DNA of 6,442 nt from NCBI GenBank assembly GCA_030591745.1, contig JAUVAM010000239.1, forward strand, positions 1-6,442, written 5' to 3'. A model generated the notes under the pieces. That model was not told where the DNA came from, made no database searches, and worked only from the letters and a program-made list of their open reading frames with translations. Below, one piece after another: positions 1 through 6,442 of the stretch. A program made the translations under genes and the position numbers. This stretch comes from Deltaproteobacteria bacterium. GTDB lineage: Bacteria > Myxococcota > B64-G9. Numbering within the stretch: the first letter of the stretch is position 1; the number at the start of each line of letters is the position of its first letter.

Positions 1-1669
1 AGACCAGCGGTTCTTCTTTCTTGCGCACAAGGCGGCGTTCGTAAAGCGGACAGGCATGCCGGCTGATGATGACCCGCACACCCTTGCGCTGGTATGCACC
101 GCGCACCACTTGCATGGATCGCTTGAGGTCGTTGGGGTCCACCACTTCCACATCTTCAACACCCAAACCCCGCACCGCCCGCTCCAAATCCAGAATGGAG
201 GCACCCGGCGTCTTACAATCGGTGCCGGGGTTGGGCTGGTGCCCAGTCATGGCCGTGATGGAATTGTCCAGGATGACCAACATGAGATCGTGGCCATTGT
301 GCACGGCATTGGCCAAGCCGGTCAGGCCGCTGTGGAAAAAAGTCGAATCGCCGATGAAGGCCACGATTTTCTGCGGATTGCGGATGGAAGCACCCAGGGC
401 CTGGGTGATGCTGGAGCCCATGCACAAGAAGCTATCCACCGTGCTCATGGGCGGCATCAGCCCCAAGGTGTAACAACCGATATCGGAGGCGAAATAAGTA
501 TCCGGTTCGACGATGGACTTAATGGCGTAGTAAGAATTGCGGTGGGTACAACCAGCGCATAGCGTGGGTGGCCGTATGGGCAACTCGGGTAGTTCCACGG
601 GTGGGACAATCTCGGGCTCTTGTCCCAAAAGGCGCCCGATCGCCGGGCGAATGGCGTCAGGGCTCAACTCGAACATACGCGGGATGCCCTTCTCTCCCTT
701 GCCAAAGATCAAAACTGCTCGGCCCATCTCCTGGGCAATGCCACGCACAGCCGTCTCCAAGTAAGGCTCCAACTCCTCCACCACCAGGACCTTCTTGCAT
801 TTAAGCAACAATCGCTCGATCTGCGCTCTGGGCAAGGGATAGATTGAGCCTACTTTCACCAGGCGCACATGGTCGCCGGAATCAAACTCGTCCAACACCT
901 CCTTGACATAGGCATAGGCCACGCCGGCGGTCACGATGCCCAAGTCGCTTTCGCCCCCCTCGCTGCGATTGAAGGGTAGCTCGGCCATTATCTCGGCGGC
1001 CTTGGCCTCACGCTGAATTTGTATCGGCCGAAGCCGTCTGGCCACCGCCGGCACGGGCACCCAACGAAATGGGTCCTTGTCGAAATGTCCCTCGAAACGA
1101 CGCGGTTCCATGGACCCGTAGGTGCAAACCCCGCGAGCATGGTTGACGCGGGTCGTGGTACGCAAGATCACCGGCGTGCCCAGTTCCTCGCTCAGACGAA
1201 AAGCCTCTCGGGTCATCAAAAGAGCCTCCTCGGGATCCGAAGGCTCCAACATGGGAAGCAAAGACAACTTGGCGTAAAAACGGTTGTCCTGCTCGTTCTG
1301 ACTGGAATGCATGGAGGGATCGTCTGCCGTGACAATAACAAAGCCCGCCTTGGTCCCTGTATAGGCCAAGGTATTCAAGGGATCGGCGGCTACGTTCAAA
1401 CCCACATGCTTCATGCTGACCAAAGCCCGCATCCCGGCAATGGCCGCTCCCGCGGCCACCTCCATCGCGACTTTTTCGTTCGTGCCATATTCAAAATACA
1501 AATCGCTCTGCTGGCTCAGGCGATAAAACGTGTCCGCGATCTCCGAAGAAGGCGTGCCCGGGTATGCCGTCGTCACTTCCACGCCGGCCTCCAGCGCGCC
1601 GCGTACGATGGCTTCGTTGCCAAGCAACAGAGCGCGACGACCCGCTTCGTCTTTGAGCAATGCGTCCAT
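1..1669 (-). CDS. iorA: Indolepyruvate:ferredoxin oxidoreductase alpha subunit, C-terminus cut by window edge
   Basis: In the known family, IorA with IorB oxidises arylpyruvates (from aromatic amino acids) to aryl-acetyl-CoA and CO2, using thiamine diphosphate and reducing ferredoxin in the cytoplasm. I read 556 codons with no stop to base 1. The N-terminal pyruvate-ferredoxin oxidoreductase-type domain shows YPGTPSSEIAD (residues 36-46), YGTNEK (61-66) and SMKHVGLN (85-92). The C-terminal half is the TPP-binding domain: LCAGCTHRNSYYA (370-382), SDIGCY (395-400), GDSTFFHSG (440-448), then ILDN with AMTGHQPNPG (466-482). The GDS...DN pair is this family's version of the TPP/Mg motif. The chain reaches RHACPLYERR (537-546), the usual lead-in to the two-[4Fe-4S] ferredoxin domain, which must lie beyond the edge; family members are usually about 600-650 residues. 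The start ATG (1669-1667) follows AAAGGTGG by two bases, a short spacing, but the N-terminus matches the family. iorB would be expected off the left side. Confidence 0.95.
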   Translation of the reverse strand, partial: MDALLKDEAGRRALLLGNEAIVRGALEAGVEVTTAYPGTPSSEIADTFYRLSQQSDLYFEYGTNEKVAMEVAAGAAIAGMRALVSMKHVGLNVAADPLNTLAYTGTKAGFVIVTADDPSMHSSQNEQDNRFYAKLSLLPMLEPSDPEEALLMTREAFRLSEELGTPVILRTTTRVNHARGVCTYGSMEPRRFEGHFDKDPFRWVPVPAVARRLRPIQIQREAKAAEIMAELPFNRSEGGESDLGIVTAGVAYAYVKEVLDEFDSGDHVRLVKVGSIYPLPRAQIERLLLKCKKVLVVEELEPYLETAVRGIAQEMGRAVLIFGKGEKGIPRMFELSPDAIRPAIGRLLGQEPEIVPPVELPELPIRPPTLCAGCTHRNSYYAIKSIVEPDTYFASDIGCYTLGLMPPMSTVDSFLCMGSSITQALGASIRNPQKIVAFIGDSTFFHSGLTGLANAVHNGHDLMLVILDNSITAMTGHQPNPGTDCKTPGASILDLERAVRGLGVEDVEVVDPNDLKRSMQVVRGAYQRKGVRVIISRHACPLYERRLVRKKEEPLV

Positions 1670-1731
1670 GGCCACCTTTCTTACCACCCCCGAAATCTTA
1701 GCGATCCCACCACTTCCCGAATCGCCCTCCC

Positions 1732-1760
1732 CTTATGCCAAGCAGGCTTTGGGGTGTCAA
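1732..1760 (-). promoter_or_regulatory. Sigma70-type promoter for iorA
   Basis: On the minus strand there is a perfect -35 TTGACA (1760-1755), a 17-base spacer and a -10 CATAAG (1737-1732, four of six consensus bases). Transcription would start near base 1725, leaving an untranslated leader of about 56 bases. The leader is purine-rich and has several GGTGG-type runs; the last, AAAGGTGG, lies directly upstream of the iorA ATG. The call rests on consensus match and spacing only. Confidence 0.6.
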
Positions 1761-1816
1761 GACGAGCATGGACTGACGGCACCAGCGCGGTTGATCCAGG
1801 CTCAAAGGCGTGTTAG

Positions 1817-2803
<987 letters not shown>

Positions 2804-2822
2804 GCCGGAAGCAGCACAGACA

Positions 2823-3887
2823 GTGCAGGCCCTCATCGGCATCCACCTTGGATTGGCTCGGACCACCGCGGTCATGGTGGAGCCGGACGGCAGTTTGCTG
2901 GCCTCAAGCAGCAAGGATCTGGAGTTGCGCCAGGGAGAAGGGGGCGCGAGGGAACAGTCTCCGGACGCATGGTGGCGCAGCCTGGCCTTCTGTACCCGTG
3001 CCCTGCTCAAAGAGACGGACTTTCCCGAAGTCCTGGCCGTCGGCCTTTGCGACCAGCCCAACACGGTGGTGCCGGTGGACTCGAGAGGGCATCCCCTGGG
3101 CAACGCCATGGTCCAGCCGGATCGCCGTGCTCAGGCCACTTCGGAAGAATTGGCGAAACGCCTCGACTTGGCTGAGATCCACAAACGCACGGGCTCTGGC
3201 CTGGGGACCCAACAAGCCACCATCAAAATGGCCTGGTCCAGCAAGAACTGGGATCCCTTCAAGCGCTGCAGACAAGCATTAAGCGCCGGCGGGTGGATCG
3301 GGCAACGATTGGTGGGCCGCCCCTTTCTGGACCGTTCCCAAGCCTCGGTGGCTGGATTTTTGGATATTCAGACGGGACAGTTCGCCGTGGACCTCTTGCA
3401 AAACATGGGTGTGCCGGCCGGCAAATTACCCAGCCTGGTCTCGACTGGCGAAGTGCTGGGCCAACTGACCTCGGCCGCCTCGGCTGACACGGGCATCAAG
3501 GCCGGCACCACCTTAGTGGCCGGCCTGAGTGAGCAAGCCGCGTGGGCCCTGAATGCGGGTCTGACCGAAGCGGGTCAAGCCCTCTTTCTGAGCGATGAAG
3601 ACCTCCTGCTTGTCAGCTCACCCCATCCGGTCAGGGACCCCCGAGCCGATCTGCAGGTCAGTTTGCATCCAATCGACGGCCTGTACCTGCTGGAGTTGGG
3701 TCCGAACTGCGGCAGCATCTCCGAGCGCAAGGCCCAACTGGACAAACAGGGCATCAAAATCACAAGCTTGGTTTCTTGTGGGTCCGACGCACCAACAGAA
3801 TTAAGCGACTTGCCTTGGAGCCGTCAGGATATGGAGCATGCGGAAGCCATGGGTGCCGTCCAGAACGCTCGAAGCATCCTGGAATAA
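2823..3887 (+). CDS. Degenerate, shortened FGGY-family carbohydrate kinase homologue (possible pseudokinase)
   Basis: This 354-residue protein aligns by eye with xylulokinase-like FGGY kinases, which phosphorylate sugars with ATP and are usually about 480-500 residues. The N-terminal domain is recognisable: GIHLG at 6-10, VDSRGHPLG (85-93), PDRRA (99-103), TGSGLGTQQATIKMAW (123-138), ASVAGFLDIQTGQF (174-187), STGEVLG (207-213) and AGLSEQAAWALNAG (233-246). Signature positions have changed. The ATP-site GIDLGT is GIHLGL, the sugar-binding GQMHG region is DQPNT (77-81), and the catalytic Asp of GGGDQAA-type motifs is Glu237. The C-terminal domain is only about 100 residues instead of about 200, yet still ends with a family-like helix, EHAEAMGAVQNA (338-349). 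This suggests internal loss rather than a simple early stop. The start is GTG 2823, with GGAAG 11 bases upstream; the next in-frame ATG (2874) would remove the GIHLG motif. The reading frame is intact, which argues for a kept gene. Enzyme activity is doubtful. Confidence 0.8.
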   Translation: MQALIGIHLGLARTTAVMVEPDGSLLASSSKDLELRQGEGGAREQSPDAWWRSLAFCTRALLKETDFPEVLAVGLCDQPNTVVPVDSRGHPLGNAMVQPDRRAQATSEELAKRLDLAEIHKRTGSGLGTQQATIKMAWSSKNWDPFKRCRQALSAGGWIGQRLVGRPFLDRSQASVAGFLDIQTGQFAVDLLQNMGVPAGKLPSLVSTGEVLGQLTSAASADTGIKAGTTLVAGLSEQAAWALNAGLTEAGQALFLSDEDLLLVSSPHPVRDPRADLQVSLHPIDGLYLLELGPNCGSISERKAQLDKQGIKITSLVSCGSDAPTELSDLPWSRQDMEHAEAMGAVQNARSILE

Positions 3888-3896
3888 ATCTGGCAA

Positions 3897-4859
3897 CTAA
3901 AATCCGATACGATAGCTGGCACCGAAGATCACGCCGACAATCCAGGGGTCAGCCACGTCGGTCAAATCCATAAGACCCGTATCCAAAAAGAGGTCCAAAT
4001 CGTGAATCAGGGTGTACTGCACCCGCATGAGCAAAGGCAGCAGGACCTCGTCCACGTCCCCCATATATGCGGTCAGCCCGAAGCGCAGGTGCAGCGCCAA
4101 AGGCTCGATGGCCTGAAAGATCAGGCCCCCTTCCATCTTCACGATGAAGTAGTTCATGTTGACTGGCCCTAAGTCGCCGATGACGAAGCCAAAGCCCGCC
4201 AGGGCCGTGGCCGCCAGCATGTCGGTGAATTTAAACTTGGCCAAGGCCTCGGCCCTCATGGCGAAATCGCCACCCGGGTGATCCGTGTAGCCGTTGGACA
4301 AAGGCGCCATCATGACCAGCCGACCCGCCAGATTGAAGCCGTCGGCACCAATCAGAGAAGTCAAGTCGTAGAGGCCATACAACTCCAGGTCGCCGGCCCT
4401 GAATTTTGGGGCGAAACCCAAGGGAAAAAACATACCGGCTTCCAGGTTGTCGATGATACCAAAGCGAGCGCCCGTACGCAGACCAAAGCGGTTGTCGATA
4501 TCATCCAAGAAATCAAATCGGATGCTGATTTCGGGCTCTAAAGTCATGGGGGGCAAAGCCAAAGGCCTGTCCACCTCGGCCACCGGGTAGCCACTGGGGA
4601 TAACCAGCTCAGGCTCACCGGAGGCCGCCTCACCGGTATCGGTCTCGGGGGCGTCCCACATCTCGTCTTTTGCTGGCTCGTTCTTGGGCTTGTCTTTCTT
4701 GTCTTTCTTGTCTTTCTTTTCTTTGTCTCCCGCAGCCTTGTCTTCTTCTTCTTCAGCCCCCCAGCCCTCCTCGTCCTGAGCCCAGGCAGTGGGTGCAGAA
4801 AAAATCCATAGACTCAACAAAACAACGGCCAGAGACCAAAGTCGCGCGGAATTTATCAT
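3897..4859 (-). CDS. Putative outer-membrane beta-barrel protein with charged N-terminal linker
   Basis: I do not recognise a named family. The 320-residue protein begins with a clear Sec signal peptide: Asn3-Ser-Ala-Arg, a hydrophobic core at about 8-20, and a likely signal peptidase I site after Ala-Trp-Ala27. A low-complexity linker follows (about 28-85), first acidic (EEEED), then KEKKDKKDKKDKPK at 47-60, then acidic and Gly/Pro-rich. From about 108 to the end there are roughly 12 short amphipathic segments with beta-strand character, such as EISIRFDF, LELYGLYDL, LALHLRFGLTAYMG, LLMRVQYTLI and VIFGASYRIGF, parted by turns rich in Asp, Asn and Gly. The last residue is Phe, the usual outer-membrane barrel sorting signal. 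These features suggest a barrel of about 12 strands, porin-like or structural. The start is ATG 4859, because AGAGGGG precedes it by eight bases; the upstream GTG at 4883 abuts a terminator. The gene converges on the kinase homologue with a 9-base gap and no visible terminator between them. Confidence 0.8.
   Translation of the reverse strand: MINSARLWSLAVVLLSLWIFSAPTAWAQDEEGWGAEEEEDKAAGDKEKKDKKDKKDKPKNEPAKDEMWDAPETDTGEAASGEPELVIPSGYPVAEVDRPLALPPMTLEPEISIRFDFLDDIDNRFGLRTGARFGIIDNLEAGMFFPLGFAPKFRAGDLELYGLYDLTSLIGADGFNLAGRLVMMAPLSNGYTDHPGGDFAMRAEALAKFKFTDMLAATALAGFGFVIGDLGPVNMNYFIVKMEGGLIFQAIEPLALHLRFGLTAYMGDVDEVLLPLLMRVQYTLIHDLDLFLDTGLMDLTDVADPWIVGVIFGASYRIGF
4689..4724 (-). repeat. Short tandem 9-base repeat in the linker of the barrel protein
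   Basis: On the plus strand the unit cttgtcttt occurs three times exactly (4689-4697, 4698-4706, 4707-4715), followed by one changed copy (4716-4724). Read on the minus strand it encodes Lys/Asp triplets of the charged linker. Because the unit is nine bases, gain or loss of a copy would change linker length without shifting the frame. Confidence 0.85.
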
Positions 4860-4867
4860 GGGCTTTT

Positions 4868-4874
4868 CCCCTCT
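4868..4874 (-). promoter_or_regulatory. Ribosome binding site that fixes the barrel-protein start
   Basis: AGAGGGG on the minus strand (4874-4868) lies eight bases before the ATG at 4859. It selects this ATG over the in-frame GTG at 4883, which would add eight residues before the signal peptide and would sit right at the end of the terminator U-tract with no site of its own. Confidence 0.65.
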
Positions 4875-4883
4875 CGAAAACAC

Positions 4884-4920
4884 AAAAAAACGGCCCGTCA
4901 GCCAGATTGCTGCGGGCCGT
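4884..4920 (-). terminator. Rho-independent terminator downstream of tRNA-Gln
   Basis: Read on the minus strand, ACGGCCCG (4920-4913) pairs perfectly with CGGGCCGT (4897-4890). Inside, CAGC (4912-4909) pairs with GCTG (4902-4899), leaving one bulged base and a six-base loop. Seven T residues follow (4890-4884). This 12-pair GC-rich stem plus U-tract is a strong intrinsic terminator for minus-strand transcription only, since no T run follows it on the plus strand. It lies nine bases after the tRNA and 24 bases before the start codon of the barrel gene, so it may also act on that gene's mRNA. Confidence 0.9.
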
Positions 4921-4928
4921 CCAGCTTA

Positions 4929-4999
4929 CTGAGGCACAAGGATTCGAACCTTGATAGTCGGCTCCAAAGGCCGGTGTCCTGCCGTTAGACGATGCCTCA
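4929..4999 (-). tRNA. tRNA-Gln (anticodon UUG)
   Basis: The minus strand folds as a 71-nt cloverleaf. The acceptor stem TGAGGCA pairs with TGCCTCA (7 bp). The D-arm is GTCT/GGAC with a 7-base loop. The anticodon stem CCGGC/GCCGA encloses the loop CTTTGGA, giving anticodon TTG. The T-arm CAAGG/CCTTG has the loop TTCGAAT. U1-A72 and discriminator G73 are the known glutamine identity features and support the call. The outermost anticodon-stem pair (27-43) is a C-A mismatch. The 3' CCA is not encoded: the gene is followed by TAAGC, so CCA must be added by nucleotidyltransferase. A good promoter lies just upstream and a terminator just downstream. Confidence 0.93.
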
Positions 5000-5010
5000 T
5001 CGACCGGCTT

Positions 5011-5039
5011 TTTTTAACAGTCGGGGCCTCAAGTGTCAA
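5011..5039 (-). promoter_or_regulatory. Sigma70-type promoter for tRNA-Gln
   Basis: On the minus strand a perfect -35 TTGACA (5039-5034) is followed by a 17-base spacer and TAAAAA (5016-5011, four of six -10 consensus bases). The following stretch, AAGCCGGTCGA, includes a GC-rich discriminator of the kind typical of stable-RNA promoters under stringent control. Transcription would start a few bases before the mature tRNA end at 4999. This is the only good minus-strand promoter I see upstream of the barrel gene. Confidence 0.7.
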
Positions 5040-5073
5040 GCACTGCAATAAATTACCACCTAACTGGACGCTC

Positions 5074-5101
5074 TTGACATTGGAGCCCCAGGCGGTAAGG
5101 T
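5074..5101 (+). promoter_or_regulatory. Probable promoter of the Na+/phosphate cotransporter gene
   Basis: A perfect -35 TTGACA (5074-5079) is followed after 16 bases by TAAGGT (5096-5101), which matches only three of six -10 bases. Transcription would start near 5108, giving a leader of about 30 bases that contains the ribosome binding site. The -35 and spacer resemble those of the divergent tRNA promoter. Confidence 0.5.
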
Positions 5102-5137
5102 TCTCGCGAATTCCGGCAACCAGCTTGGAGATCCCCC

Positions 5138-6442
5138 ATGAGCTCAACGCAGATGGTCATCACCATCACCGGCGGCTTGGCTCTGTTTCTCTTTGGCATG
5201 AAGGTCATGAGCGAGGGTTTGCAGAAAGTGGCGGGCGACAAACTACGCCACACCCTGGGCGTCATGACCGGCAACCGATTCTCCGGGGTGGGTACGGGCG
5301 TCTTGATTACCACGGCGGTGCAGTCCTCCTCGGCCACCACGGTCATGCTGGTCAGTTTTGTCCACGCCGGACTCATCACCTTGACCCAGGCGACGGGCGT
5401 GGTCATGGGGGCCAACATCGGCACCACGGTCACCGGCTGGCTGGTGGCCCTCCTGGGCTTCCGCGTGCAGATCTCGGCCATGGCCCTGCCCGCCATCACC
5501 TTGGGCTTCTTCGCGCGTTTCTTGGGCTCTCGCAAGTTGAGCCAATGGGGTGACGTGCTCTTGGGCTTTGGCCTTCTATTCCTCGGTCTGGACCTGATGA
5601 AAGAGGCGGTGGGCTCCTTAAAGGAATCGCCTGCGGTATTCGAATGGATCGCCGCAGCCCAAGCCACCCATCTGGGTCAAATCATTCTCGCGGTCATGAT
5701 CGGAGCGGTTGTGACCATCGTGGTCCAATCCTCCTCCGCCACCATGGCCATCACCATGACCCTTGCCGCCCAGGGGATGATCGATCTGCCCACGGCCTGT
5801 GCGCTCATCCTCGGGGAAAACATCGGCACGACCATCACGGCCAACCTGGCAGCCCTGGGGGCCAGCACCGCCGCCAGGCGCACAGCTCGGGCCCATCTCC
5901 TGTTCAACGTAGCGGGGGTGATCTGGGCCGTGATCTTGTTTTGGCCCTTCCTGCATTTGGTGGACTGGCTTGTCCCCGGCGACGCCTTCGCCACTGGCAC
6001 TGATACAAGCATGGTCAGCGTAGCCGCTCACATGGCTGCATTCCACACGCTCTTCAATCTGGTCAACACGGCCATCTTCTTGCCTTTTGTCCGACAACTG
6101 GCCTGGGTGGCCACCAAGATGGTCCGGGCCAAACCAGGCCAGTCGGAAGACGAATTTCATTTGCGATTCTTGGACACCAAGCTGGCGCATACGCCCATTC
6201 TGGCCCTGCAGGCGGCCCGCAGCGAGCTCAGACGCATGCATGAAGAGGTCATGGGCATGCTGGACCGTGTGCTGAAGCTCATCGCCTCACCTGAGACCAA
6301 GCTTGGCAAGATAGCCGAAGAGGTGCATGCCTCAGAGCAAACCGTGGACCTGCTTGAAAAAGAGATCACCGAATACCTGGTGGCCATCTCCGGCCAGGAG
6401 CTCACCATGCCCCAAAGTCACGAGGTCTCAGGGATTCTTCAA
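5138..6442 (+). CDS. Na+/phosphate cotransporter (NptA/YjbB-like family) with start of PhoU-like domain, cut by window edge
   Basis: In this family, inner-membrane carriers move inorganic phosphate with sodium; some members are linked to phosphate efflux. The first 435 codons are present with no stop by the right edge. Both inverted repeats of the carrier fold are visible. Repeat one has LALFLFGMKVMSEGL (14-28), QSSSATT (62-68) and GANIGTT (91-97). Repeat two has QSSSATM (197-203), GENIGTT (226-232) and AHLLFN (252-257). The paired QSSSAT motifs are the substrate and ion-binding signature. Hydrophobic segments fill about 6-320, ending with FHTLFNLVNTAIFLPF (302-317). From about 353 the chain becomes helical and charged, as in the PhoU-like C-terminal domain common in bacterial members of 500-600 residues. 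The start is ATG 5138, with TTGGAG seven bases upstream. It is divergent from tRNA-Gln and has no pho gene neighbour in view, so the direction of transport cannot be told. Confidence 0.93.
   Translation, partial: MSSTQMVITITGGLALFLFGMKVMSEGLQKVAGDKLRHTLGVMTGNRFSGVGTGVLITTAVQSSSATTVMLVSFVHAGLITLTQATGVVMGANIGTTVTGWLVALLGFRVQISAMALPAITLGFFARFLGSRKLSQWGDVLLGFGLLFLGLDLMKEAVGSLKESPAVFEWIAAAQATHLGQIILAVMIGAVVTIVVQSSSATMAITMTLAAQGMIDLPTACALILGENIGTTITANLAALGASTAARRTARAHLLFNVAGVIWAVILFWPFLHLVDWLVPGDAFATGTDTSMVSVAAHMAAFHTLFNLVNTAIFLPFVRQLAWVATKMVRAKPGQSEDEFHLRFLDTKLAHTPILALQAARSELRRMHEEVMGMLDRVLKLIASPETKLGKIAEEVHASEQTVDLLEKEITEYLVAISGQELTMPQSHEVSGILQ

Noticed and set aside
1691..1725. Small hairpin GCGAT...ATCGC in the iorA leader
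   Set aside because: Only five pairs around a loop of about 15 bases, with no T run. It is within chance expectation and not enough for a riboswitch or attenuator.
1019..1816. Plus-strand open frame of 265 codons in the left third (and another at 56-562)
   Set aside because: They lie antisense to iorA, whose protein motifs are unmistakable. The translated products show no family motif and are rich in His, Gly, Gln and Arg, as expected for antisense frames of GC-rich coding DNA.
3575..3887. A frameshift as the cause of the short kinase C-terminus
   Set aside because: The last residues still resemble the family's terminal helix in the same frame, and I saw no family-like C-domain sequence in the other plus-strand frames before the convergent gene begins.
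4857..4883. GTG at 4883 as the start of the barrel protein
   Set aside because: It touches the terminator U-tract and has no ribosome binding site. ATG 4859 has one at normal spacing and gives a cleaner signal peptide.
4961..4975. Reading the tRNA as proline (anticodon UGG)
   Set aside because: The stem pairing fixes the seven-base loop as CTTTGGA, so positions 34-36 are TTG. U1-A72 and G73 also fit glutamine.
5053..6241. Long minus-strand open frames (5053-5667 and 5618-6241) and a 200-codon plus-strand frame (4951-5553)
   Set aside because: They overlap the Na+/phosphate cotransporter, whose repeated QSSSAT and GxNIGTT motifs identify the real frame. One of them also runs through the tRNA.

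Overview
This is a bacterial chromosomal segment of fairly high GC with tightly packed genes: five protein genes and one tRNA gene. The cell is probably Gram-negative, because one gene encodes a secreted beta-barrel-like protein that ends in phenylalanine, as outer-membrane proteins do. A ferredoxin-dependent 2-oxoacid oxidoreductase subunit (IorA) points to an organism with at least some anaerobic or ferredoxin-based metabolism. A deltaproteobacterial or myxobacterial-type source would fit, but this is a guess that the sequence does not prove.

Layout, left to right. Bases 1-1669 (minus) carry the first 556 codons of iorA, cut by the left edge just before its expected C-terminal ferredoxin domain. 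A 186-base divergent spacer holds a good sigma70-type promoter for iorA. Bases 1856-2803 (plus) encode a class II fructose-bisphosphate aldolase with all its metal ligands. Nineteen bases later comes a GTG-started FGGY-family sugar-kinase homologue (2823-3887). It is much shorter than its family, and its ATP-site, sugar-site and catalytic positions are altered, so it looks like a pseudokinase or a decaying kinase. It converges, with a 9-base gap, on a minus-strand gene for a putative outer-membrane barrel with a charged Lys/Asp/Glu linker (3897-4859). Upstream of that gene are a strong intrinsic terminator (4884-4920) and a tRNA-Gln(UUG) gene (4929-4999), both on the minus strand. A divergent promoter region then leads to a Na+/phosphate cotransporter-family gene (5138 to the right edge, plus strand) that is entering a PhoU-like domain at the cut.

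How the parts fit. The aldolase and the kinase homologue look co-transcribed. The tRNA and the barrel gene share a strand, and the only good promoter upstream of the barrel gene is that of the tRNA, so the barrel mRNA may depend on read-through of the terminator. The tRNA and transporter promoters lie back to back and resemble each other as an imperfect inverted repeat. I found no mobile element, CRISPR array or defence system and no stretch over 300 bases without a gene. I do not see a clearly new multi-gene system. The oddest items are the degenerate FGGY protein and the tRNA-terminator-barrel arrangement.
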